Positions 7,397 to 13,935 of a DNA stretch of 18,430 nt are shown here, one piece after another. A model generated the notes under the pieces. The model saw only the letters and a program-made list of their open reading frames with translations. It searched no databases and was not told where the DNA came from. The DNA lies in contig JANQIS010000202.1 in NCBI GenBank assembly GCA_028282045.1, forward strand, positions 1 through 18,430, in the 5' to 3' direction. Within the stretch, counting starts at the first letter, position 1. Each line of letters starts with the position of its first letter. Position numbers and translations under genes: made by a program. The stretch comes from Gammaproteobacteria bacterium (GTDB lineage Bacteria; Pseudomonadota; Gammaproteobacteria; Francisellales; CACEW01).

Positions 7397-9790
7397 TTAA
7401 TGGTGAGCCGGCCTGCCGCTTCTTGTGCTGGCGGCTGCGGCTGCTTGCGGAGGCTTTTTCGGCTTCTCATCTTTTCGTATAAGTGCTTTTAGCGCCGGAT
7501 TGTCTTCCAAACGCATTTTCAGTTCTGGATCTAATTGACACTGTTTTACCAGTAATCCCCGTAAATTTTTGAGTTCTTCTTGTAAATTCTCTATAGTCGC
7601 TTTTGCTTTGCCTATCTTTGATACCACAGGTTTCCTGCCACTATGTCGCACTGATGGCTGAGAAGCTTCGATCACCTTAATAGTCCCCTGCAACTGGTCA
7701 TACGCAACCACCACTCTAGCAAGTGCTTTTTGCATCGCTTGGCAATGACTGCCCTCTTTATACTTGCGACACAACAGTGGTAAAACCTCAGCGTCATACG
7801 GATAAGACCCTACAACTTCCCCGGCTTGATCAAGCAACTTCTCCTCAGCTTTTTTCTTTTCCTTTTGCGCTGTTTTTAACTCTTCACGCAATATGGTAAC
7901 TAATCTCTGCGATTTAGCTAACGCAGCCTTTGCTTCATCAAGCGTTTTTACTTGCGCATCATCTTTTTTAACCACCCCCCCGGCAGCAGCGCTCGCTGCT
8001 GATGCCAATGTCACTGACGCTGTGCTATCGGCACTAGTCCCAGGCGGTGGTCCAGACTGTGCAGACAACCGCGCTGTTAACGCAGCACATCGCTTCTCTG
8101 TACTTTCAGCACGTTCTTGTGCAGCTTTCAGTTGTACCTGTAGTTCTTGTACAGATTTCTCAAGTCGTTGTTTAGCTTCCAAATGAGATTTTGCAGCGTT
8201 TTGCGCTTCCAACTCAGCCACTCGACGCTCCGCAGCTTGCGCCCGCGCTATAAGCGCAGCGTATTGCGCCTGACCCGTGCTAAGCGCTACACTCAACTGT
8301 CTATTGTCCAGTATTGTTTGAGATAGCTCTTGCTCAATCACAGAATATTGTTGCTGAAGTTCGAAGTATTTTTTTCTGAAGAGACTCAAAGCGTTCTTAG
8401 CATTAGCCAGCTCTTGATTCAATTGCTGACTGGTTTGCGCTCTCATCAATAGTGCTGCTGCCGCTGTGGTAGGTTTTCTTGCCACTGTGTCAGCCGAAGC
8501 TTGCCCCGCAGCGGCTGCCCCCATAGAACGCTTAACACCCGTGCCAGCATCAGCAACATCTCGCCCAGGTTTTTCAGTATCGCCCAAGTCGAATATGACC
8601 GCTTTGGTTGAGGAAATACTTGCTCCATCATCATCTTCAACACTTGATGCCGCAGCACCCCTGGATAAAGCGTTTACTGACGTATCACCTTCAGGCAAAG
8701 CACTTGATGCTGCTGCGCCTTGAGCTAAAGCACCGTGTTGCTTAGCGCTGTCAATCACTCCTTCCTTTGAGGGCTTCGGCTTAGCCCTTAACTGTTTTCT
8801 CAGTGACTTAATAGAGGCTACCAACACCTCATTGCCACGCTGCACTGCTTTGCAACGCTCCCTTATTTCAATTAACACAGAAAGTAATTGCTCATTTGCA
8901 TCACATAACGGCTTTGCCTTACGCCTGATTTGTGCTTCTAAGTCTTCGTCGTGCTTAAATTCATCAGGAGTTGAAAGAGTCTCTCGACACTGCTCGGATA
9001 ACGCTTCAATCCTCGCAAGCCACGTTGCCTCATCAGGTAGCTTCAGTACTCTTACAATTGACTCGAAGTTGCTGAAAAATACACCTTTGTCAGCACTGCT
9101 ACTGCGCCCATGATTGCTAGCATAGAAATCTGCTGCTGATTCCGGATATTGCACTGTTGGGAGCATTATAGCCACAGTCGCTGAGGCCACACCTGTATCT
9201 CCCGAGGTTTGCTCAGTCGCCTTTAGACGTTTTCGCAGGCCGGCTATTTCCGCCAAATGTGCTTTATGCCTGCATGTCAGTGCGTCCAGTTTGGCCAACA
9301 GCGCTGTCGCTGCCGAGGTCAAACGGTTTCCCCGCACGCACGCTCTTATTGCAGTGAGAGTGAAAAAATAACTCCGGCTATGGGGGTTATTGTTCCCAAT
9401 TACATCAACCGCACTGCATAATCCACGCAGCTTATCAACGGCTTTTTTATTATTGTCTGAAGGGTTAGCCAGTACTTTAATCCCCTTCTCAAACGCCTTA
9501 TCCGACTGCGTTTTTTCAGTAAGAGGAGACGAAAGCTCGTCATTGAAAACTGATGGCAGTAATCTCACTACCGCTCTTGCAGACGAAGTGCTTGATGCTG
9601 CAGCAGCCGCGGCAGATGACTTACCCTGTGATGCTCGGCGCGGAGGTTCTTTTAAAGTATTGCCAGCCTGAGCTGCGCTTGCAGAAGCCTTTTGTTGCTG
9701 GCTGGCATCACGCCCACATTCTATCTTTTTACAATAGGTATTAATGTCTCTGATTCGCCCACACACATCGCCAATATGTTTAAGCGCCAA
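7397..9790 (-). CDS. Giant Ala/Ser-linked coiled-coil protein, downstream frame (probable C-terminal half of a split gene; candidate effector)
   Basis: Not recognised as any named family. The 797-codon frame begins at a TTG (9790) with no proper ribosome-binding site, and its next in-frame ATG is about 208 codons in. Layout: helix (1-28), Ala/Ser linker (32-72), helical module (about 77-190), short linker, second module (about 208-338), two Ala/Ser linkers (357-392, 424-447), a long regular coiled coil (about 450-578, with repeated A-E-L, Q-E-L and R-heptad patterns), Ala/Ser linker (580-606), a second coiled coil (610-655), a helical segment (656-715), helices and a basic Lys/Pro/Ala tail. 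There is no signal peptide or membrane segment. The two modules share LP(S/T)V, then FExx(I/V)xVL, then LRKxL. It overlaps the 802-codon frame by 70 bases in the -1 register, and most likely continues it after a lost base. Size, linkers, coiled coils and the Dot/Icm setting fit a translocated effector, but that is inference. Confidence 0.7.
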   Translation of the reverse strand: MALKHIGDVCGRIRDINTYCKKIECGRDASQQQKASASAAQAGNTLKEPPRRASQGKSSAAAAAASSTSSARAVVRLLPSVFNDELSSPLTEKTQSDKAFEKGIKVLANPSDNNKKAVDKLRGLCSAVDVIGNNNPHSRSYFFTLTAIRACVRGNRLTSAATALLAKLDALTCRHKAHLAEIAGLRKRLKATEQTSGDTGVASATVAIMLPTVQYPESAADFYASNHGRSSSADKGVFFSNFESIVRVLKLPDEATWLARIEALSEQCRETLSTPDEFKHDEDLEAQIRRKAKPLCDANEQLLSVLIEIRERCKAVQRGNEVLVASIKSLRKQLRAKPKPSKEGVIDSAKQHGALAQGAAASSALPEGDTSVNALSRGAAASSVEDDDGASISSTKAVIFDLGDTEKPGRDVADAGTGVKRSMGAAAAGQASADTVARKPTTAAAALLMRAQTSQQLNQELANAKNALSLFRKKYFELQQQYSVIEQELSQTILDNRQLSVALSTGQAQYAALIARAQAAERRVAELEAQNAAKSHLEAKQRLEKSVQELQVQLKAAQERAESTEKRCAALTARLSAQSGPPPGTSADSTASVTLASAASAAAGGVVKKDDAQVKTLDEAKAALAKSQRLVTILREELKTAQKEKKKAEEKLLDQAGEVVGSYPYDAEVLPLLCRKYKEGSHCQAMQKALARVVVAYDQLQGTIKVIEASQPSVRHSGRKPVVSKIGKAKATIENLQEELKNLRGLLVKQCQLDPELKMRLEDNPALKALIRKDEKPKKPPQAAAAASTRSGRPAHH

Positions 9791-12129
9791 ACTGTCACAT
9801 AGCCTTGCACCCTAGCCTCTACACTGTTACGGGTACATTTTGAAAATGCAGTATTGAGACTCTCGAAATCCTTTTCTTTAGCACCATCATGCAAAGTGAG
9901 CGATGCTAACAACGCCCGTAAAGCGCCAAACAACGTACCTTCGAACCGTGCTTTCTTACCAGTATCACTCTGTTGTATAAAGACCAACTTGCGACTCGCC
10001 CCTTCAGGCAGAGTAAACTCAAATCGCGCTGAACGCGTATCAATCGCCTCGGCAATCTCTGCCGCTTCACAACTAACACCTAAATCTCGCAATTTCCTTA
10101 ATCTGTCCCGCTGATCATTAAACGCCGTACCCAATACCACAATCATGGACACCAAGTGTTGACCAAACAGCTCATGTGCCGTTTGATTGTCTATAGCACT
10201 GCCACCGGCTCCCTTTTTACCCTGAAATTTCGCAATAAGATCACCAGCGACTTTGGTGTTCTCCAAAGCCACCATCACGGCATCATCATCAGAACCGGCC
10301 TCACCGCCAAGAGCAGGCATTTTCACAGTTTCAAGCGTTTTTTGAAACTCCTGTAACACCGCATTCTTAAAGTCCGGACGAGTGTCCTCTGCTGCCTTGG
10401 CAACAGCCACAGAGCTGGCAGCGGCAGATGAAGTGCTTGCCACAGCCGCTGAACTGGCCGCGGGCGTGGTATCCATTTCTTCAATCCCCTTCTCCACCAG
10501 ATCCAAGCGACACTCATCAATTCGAGCTTTTTTATCAGCTAATCTCTGTCGCTCTGAGCTTACTTTGGCGATCAAATTAATATATTGTTCCAGCTTAGAA
10601 AACGTCGGCGCCATTTTCTCGTTAACCGAGTCTTCCAATGTTTGGCCACTCTTACCGTCAAGTGACGTGCCTGCACTGGCTTGGCAAGCTCTGTCTTCAT
10701 GGTGCGCATGATCGCTCCCATAAACGATAGCCTCGCTGTCGGGCATATCATCTGCCAATACCTTGTTAAGTGCGTTAAATGCATCAACCCTATCACCTTC
10801 AGCTTGGGATTCTAGCCTCTCTTTCTCAATAGGAACATCACTAGCCTTATCCGCGCTACTGCTTATCTTCTTTGCCAGCGCTGTTAGCTCCTCTATAGAA
10901 CGGTTTATCTCTTTTTTTTGCGCCTTAATGTCCTCGGACAGCCCTCGCATTATTTTTTCATAGGCATGTTTCACCCGCCTGAAGCCGACCTCATTACCTC
11001 TTAAAGCACCTTGTCTAACCGCCTCGAATATAGCGCTATCTGGTTGTTTAATTATTTCACTGAAACGCTCATTAATGGCATCTAGACCGCAACCCGTACA
11101 GCTCATCTCTAACAACTGTTGCTTAGATTGCTCAAAATCGGCATCGCTAGTTGAGGTATCTGTTATTGTCATAAAGTTAGGCGCCATCTTTTTGACTCTA
11201 TCGAGACAAGAGTACTCAACAACCTTAAACGTCGACTCTTCCATTTCATAATAGTCTAAAGCCCCCGCAAAAGTTCCGGTCGCTATATTATGAGAAGCCA
11301 AAAACGGTTGCAGCAGATCATTAAACCTCTCCTCAACGCTCTTGGTATCATCTACATCAGCAATAATGCCTTTACCGTTAACCATGAGGTCACATATACG
11401 TTGGAATTCGCGGTTTAGATTCGCAATATCTTGATGACGTGTAGCATCTGGTTTTGTCAATTCAATAAGTTGCCTAATGCATTTAAAGAGCCTCCCCTCT
11501 TGCGTGCCATCAATATAGAGTTTTTCCGAATCCACAGGAGTGACTGATGTGTCGGTAACGCTTTCATCACAATCGTTAGCCTTATTAATATCTCGAATTA
11601 ATTCGTCCATCTTCGCAACAAATGGTCCTGCAATGTTTTTCCCCCACAGACGAATGTGAGCTGCTACAGCTAACCTCAGTTCTTCTTCAGAGCAGCCTTC
11701 CTTCGGCCTCATTTTTAGCGTGCAAATCTTACCCAAATCCATGCCTGCCTTTCGTCTAGCAACAGGCATCCGACTCAAGATAAGGTTGCCTAACTGTTCC
11801 GTTACTCCTTCAAGCCTCTCTGTTTCTATAGCACGATTAATAGCACCTTCAAACAGTGCCTCTAGCTTCGATAAAAGCTCTTTATCCAGTTTGTCTATCC
11901 AACTTGCAGATTGATCAGCACTTTTAGCTGCAGTGCCTTTTGAAGTAGCAGCACCGGAACCACTACTGGCCGCAGCAGAGGATGCTGCGGCACCGGCGTC
12001 TGATGCGGCAGCACTGGAAGCGCTACTGGCTGCGGCAGATGATGCAGCAGTGGCAGCTAAATTACCCTGAGCAGTTTGACCGACAGATCCACCATTACCT
12101 TCTCTATCATCTCCAGATTGTGATAACAT
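9721..12129 (-). CDS. Giant Ala/Ser-linked helical protein, upstream frame (probable N-terminal part of a 1577-residue protein)
   Basis: Not recognised. An 802-residue frame from ATG 12129, with AGGGA upstream. Layout: short polar start (1-22), Ala/Ser/Gly linker (23-75), helical region (76-185), module-like region (about 195-300) with FKCIRQL and KPDAT, another (331-400) with FEQSKQQLL and AVRQGALRGNEV, coiled coil (about 385-425 and 505-550), Ala/Ser linker (555-580), helices and a further module (about 705-780) with LPEG and ARFEGTLFGALRALL. The last 22 residues, after V780, look unlike the rest. If one T is added to the TTT at 9789-9791 the protein continues as VTVLALKHIGDVCGRI, an amphipathic helix matching the module ends in the downstream frame. 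No signal peptide or membrane helix is seen. A weak promoter (TTGCGA, 17 bases, GATTAT on the minus strand) may lie inside the gene remnant upstream. Confidence 0.75.
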   Translation of the reverse strand: MLSQSGDDREGNGGSVGQTAQGNLAATAASSAAASSASSAAASDAGAAASSAAASSGSGAATSKGTAAKSADQSASWIDKLDKELLSKLEALFEGAINRAIETERLEGVTEQLGNLILSRMPVARRKAGMDLGKICTLKMRPKEGCSEEELRLAVAAHIRLWGKNIAGPFVAKMDELIRDINKANDCDESVTDTSVTPVDSEKLYIDGTQEGRLFKCIRQLIELTKPDATRHQDIANLNREFQRICDLMVNGKGIIADVDDTKSVEERFNDLLQPFLASHNIATGTFAGALDYYEMEESTFKVVEYSCLDRVKKMAPNFMTITDTSTSDADFEQSKQQLLEMSCTGCGLDAINERFSEIIKQPDSAIFEAVRQGALRGNEVGFRRVKHAYEKIMRGLSEDIKAQKKEINRSIEELTALAKKISSSADKASDVPIEKERLESQAEGDRVDAFNALNKVLADDMPDSEAIVYGSDHAHHEDRACQASAGTSLDGKSGQTLEDSVNEKMAPTFSKLEQYINLIAKVSSERQRLADKKARIDECRLDLVEKGIEEMDTTPAASSAAVASTSSAAASSVAVAKAAEDTRPDFKNAVLQEFQKTLETVKMPALGGEAGSDDDAVMVALENTKVAGDLIAKFQGKKGAGGSAIDNQTAHELFGQHLVSMIVVLGTAFNDQRDRLRKLRDLGVSCEAAEIAEAIDTRSARFEFTLPEGASRKLVFIQQSDTGKKARFEGTLFGALRALLASLTLHDGAKEKDFESLNTAFSKCTRNSVEARVQGYVTVWRLNILAMCVGESETLIPIVKR

Positions 12130-12133
12130 ATTA

Positions 12134-12153
12134 AATATTCCCTAATATTCCCT
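12134..12153. repeat. Perfect 10-base tandem duplication just upstream of the giant gene start
   Basis: AATATTCCCT is repeated head to tail (12134-12143 and 12144-12153). On the minus strand it gives two AGGGAATATT units before the ATG at 12129, so it duplicates the presumed ribosome-binding site. Confidence 0.6.
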
Positions 12154-12375
12154 TAATGATTACGCAGCAAATAATCTCAAGAATAATGCTGGCTCGCAAT
12201 CTAAAAAACAAACGACAGCAACCGGCATATTGCCACAGAACAGGCTCGATTGGTCTTAAGTCTAAACTTATACGCTCTACGTATTGCCAATGTTGCAGAA
12301 AGCACCTCACTGACTGGCTTTGCCAATGCCGCTTATATCCCCCAGGGGTTTTACGCGGCTTTAGATAAAATGTAA
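12146..12375 (+). pseudogene. Frameshifted C-terminal remnant of an unrecognised gene
   Basis: The stretch 12130-12527 has no intact gene, but two plus-strand frames in it read like protein. The first (12146-12256) gives NDYAANNLKNNAGSQSKK and then becomes poor. The second (12205-12372, stop TAA 12373-12375) gives HIATEQARLVLSLNLYALRI followed by ANVAESTSLTGFANAAY and IPQGFYAALDKM. They differ by one register, and adding one A to the A-run at 12203-12208 joins them into about 76 residues. There is no start codon upstream, so the 5' end is lost. I do not recognise the family. The minus-strand frame through the same bases is Cys/Trp-rich and looks spurious. Confidence 0.45.
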
Positions 12376-12455
12376 GAAAGCAACGTACTATGGAAATAGG
12401 CGCTATCAAGGCAGATTTGAATCTAATCCTATTGAAGTCAGGTAATGATTTACTT

Positions 12456-12498
12456 GTGGGAAATCCCACTTTTAAAATCTCCCACACTGGTATATAAT
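12456..12498 (+). promoter_or_regulatory. Toxin-antitoxin operon promoter with inverted-repeat operator
   Basis: A perfect inverted repeat GTGGGA-AA-TCCCAC (12456-12469) is followed by a third half-site TCCCAC (12480-12485) and a perfect TATAAT (12493-12498). The -35 region (about 12470-12475, TTTTAA) is poor. The repeat lies where an antitoxin would block RNA polymerase, which fits the autoregulation usual for type II toxin-antitoxin operons. The binding protein is inferred. Confidence 0.5.
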
Positions 12499-12527
12499 AA
12501 CAATAGAACAAACTGTTGGAAATTGAC

Positions 12528-12794
12528 ATGCTATCTAAAATTTTAAGGCCTGATTCGAAGGGAAGAATTACATTAGGGCATTTAGCAGATGGAGTTAGTG
12601 GTTATCTTGTTACTGAGACTAAAGACCATAAATTAATTTTAGAACCACGTGTAGAAATTCCTGCACACGAGAAGTGGCTGTTTGATAACAAAATAGCATT
12701 AAGTAAAGTTAGAAAAGGTTTAGAAGACTCTGCTAAAGGGCGTGTTGCGAGCAAGGGTGATTTTTCTCAATACGCAGATGATCGTATTGATTGA
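12528..12794 (+). CDS. AbrB-type antitoxin of a type II toxin-antitoxin pair
   Basis: An 88-residue protein. The N-terminus (KILRPDSKGRITLG, then VSGYLVTETKDHKLILEP) has the SpoVT/AbrB swapped-hairpin pattern, with the typical short beta strands around a KGRITLG turn. The C-terminal half (IPAHEKWLFDNKIALSKVRKGLEDSAKGR, in parts, ending GDFSQYADD) is the toxin-binding tail seen in this antitoxin family, where IPAxExWL and GDFSxYAD recur. The ATG at 12528 is chosen because GGAA lies 6 bases upstream; a TTG at 12516 is the only upstream alternative. The next gene follows without any gap. Family known from memory; function inferred from pairing. Confidence 0.8.
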   Translation: MLSKILRPDSKGRITLGHLADGVSGYLVTETKDHKLILEPRVEIPAHEKWLFDNKIALSKVRKGLEDSAKGRVASKGDFSQYADDRID

Positions 12795-13091
12795 ATGATA
12801 TTTAAATTACTATTTACACATCAGGCTGAGATAGACCTACAGGCATTAGAAAAAAATAATGCCTTAGCTAAACGTCTTAAAGCAGTGAGGAAATGTTTGG
12901 GTTACTTGCAAAAAAATCCCAAACATCCTAGCTTAAATACACACAAATATGAATCTATCCGTGGGCCTAATGGTGAGGAAGTATTTGAGGCTTACGCTGA
13001 AAATAAAACGCCGGCCACCTATAGAATATTTTGGCATTATGGTCCAAGCAAGAAAACTATAACGATTATAGCAATTACCCCACACCCTTAG
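12795..13091 (+). CDS. RelE/ParE-type toxin
   Basis: A 98-residue basic protein starting directly after the antitoxin stop codon (TGA then ATG), so translation is coupled. It has the RelE/ParE pattern: an N-terminal strand (FKLLFTHQAEID), two helices (QALEKNNALAKRLKAVRKCL), the NPKHPSLNTHKYESI segment, and a beta-sheet end GEEVFEAYAENKTPATYRIF then ITIIAITPHP. The TPxxYRIFWHYGP and ITPHP words are typical of one widespread subgroup of chromosomal toxins. Members usually cut mRNA at the ribosome; whether this one does, or acts on gyrase like ParE, cannot be told. It appears intact. Confidence 0.82.
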   Translation: MIFKLLFTHQAEIDLQALEKNNALAKRLKAVRKCLGYLQKNPKHPSLNTHKYESIRGPNGEEVFEAYAENKTPATYRIFWHYGPSKKTITIIAITPHP

Positions 13092-13135
13092 TTGGGATTT
13101 TATCAGTCAATATCTCTGTCTTGGTCTTTTTGCAA

Positions 13136-13164
13136 TTTACATTCTGCAAATAATAAATTATCAT
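13136..13164 (+). promoter_or_regulatory. Sigma-70-type promoter for the recombinase-like gene
   Basis: TTTACA (13136-13141) and TATCAT (13159-13164) are 17 bases apart, each one base from consensus. Transcription would begin near 13171, about 36 bases before the ATG at 13207. Confidence 0.55.
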
Positions 13165-13206
13165 GGCCTTTCCTTGATTTTTATCATTCCTTATAGGGTG
13201 GCATTA

Positions 13207-13875
13207 ATGTTTTTCGGCTATGTAACTAACCAGGATATCAACCCCAAAAAGACTATTGATCGCATCACTAATTACGCTACCCAACACCAGATTAACAACC
13301 TGAGGATAATTGATGATCCTCAGCACGCACGTGTCCACTGGGAAAAACGCGCCTTATTTGACCTCACGACTAAAACAGCCAAAGCCGGTGATACCATCAT
13401 CATTACACGCGCTAGCCAGATAGCACGCTCAACGCTGCAATTATTAGAGATTTTGCAGGTTATGGCCCGTCGCCAGCTCAAGCTGATTATTACTGAATAT
13501 GGGCTTGAATATGTTCCGGAGGCAGAAATTATGACCGGGGGCCTTATCCAACTGCTACAATGTGCTGAAGTTGAGTTTATTTCCAAACGTACCGAAGATG
13601 CCTTAAAAAGCCGCCGCGCCGCTGGCATTATGTTAGGGCGCCCCAAAGGCCGTAAAAATAAATCACGCAAGCTTGACCGCTACCGCAATGACATTATCAA
13701 TTACTTGAGTCTGAACATCAGCAAAGCTTCCATTGCCAAGCTGGTCGGATGCCATCCACAAACACTCTATAACTACATTCAAGATCAAAACCTCACTGCT
13801 ACTTCTGCAACCGATTCGGCTAAAAATAGTGTGGTATCATTGTCGACCTCCGAACATGAAGAGGTTGCCCAATAA
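13207..13875 (+). CDS. Serine-recombinase-like protein with degenerate active site and C-terminal HTH
   Basis: A 222-residue protein of the resolvase/invertase family. The ATG at 13207 is chosen because GGGTGG lies 5 bases upstream and the protein then starts at the first strand; an ATG at 13174 is unlikely. The catalytic domain (1-140) shows GDTIIITRASQIARST (61-76), EVEFISKRTEDALKSRRAAG (121-140) and LGRPKGRKNKSRK (143-155), followed by a helix-turn-helix (about 172-192: SKASIAKLVGCHPQTLYNYI). In active family members the first strand reads YxRVS, with catalytic Ser and Arg; here it reads GYVTNQDIN, with neither. The later (D/S)RLGRS motif is SQIARS, keeping only the last Arg. DNA binding is probable, recombination doubtful. 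It may be a regulator or a decayed mobile-element gene. Confidence 0.85.
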   Translation: MFFGYVTNQDINPKKTIDRITNYATQHQINNLRIIDDPQHARVHWEKRALFDLTTKTAKAGDTIIITRASQIARSTLQLLEILQVMARRQLKLIITEYGLEYVPEAEIMTGGLIQLLQCAEVEFISKRTEDALKSRRAAGIMLGRPKGRKNKSRKLDRYRNDIINYLSLNISKASIAKLVGCHPQTLYNYIQDQNLTATSATDSAKNSVVSLSTSEHEEVAQ

Positions 13876-13900
13876 GTTGCACTGCAACCTCAACCTCTTC
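13858..13900. terminator. Strong two-part hairpin at the end of the recombinase-like gene
   Basis: GAAGAGGTTG (13858-13867) pairs perfectly with CAACCTCTTC (13891-13900). Inside the loop GTTGC-ACT-GCAAC (13876-13888) makes a second stem. The stop codon of the recombinase-like gene lies within it. Only TAAAA follows on the plus strand, so a classical T-tract is missing; it could end transcription inefficiently or act as a protein-binding site before purK. Confidence 0.4.
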
Positions 13901-13935
13901 TAAAATGATTGCCACATCCTTGAGGAGCAAACCAT

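Noticed and set aside
8466..9671. Plus-strand open frames inside the giant gene
   Set aside because: They are Ser/Ala/Thr-rich mirror frames of low-complexity GC-rich linkers and have no start signals or family features.
9721..9735. A5-G run near the stop of the upstream giant frame as a programmed -1 slippery site
   Set aside because: The 0-frame codons are GTA AAA AGA, so no proper X-XXY-YYZ heptamer exists, and no clear downstream stem or upstream ribosome-binding stimulator was seen. A lost T at 9789-9791 gives a more natural joined protein.
11940..12060. Ala/Ser tract as a CRISPR or short tandem array
   Set aside because: Repeats are irregular Ala/Ser codons within an open frame, without fixed repeat and spacer lengths.
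12131..12529. Minus-strand 132-codon open frame
   Set aside because: Rich in Cys, Trp, Arg and Ile, with no family resemblance; it is antisense to the better protein-like remnant and spans the toxin-antitoxin promoter.
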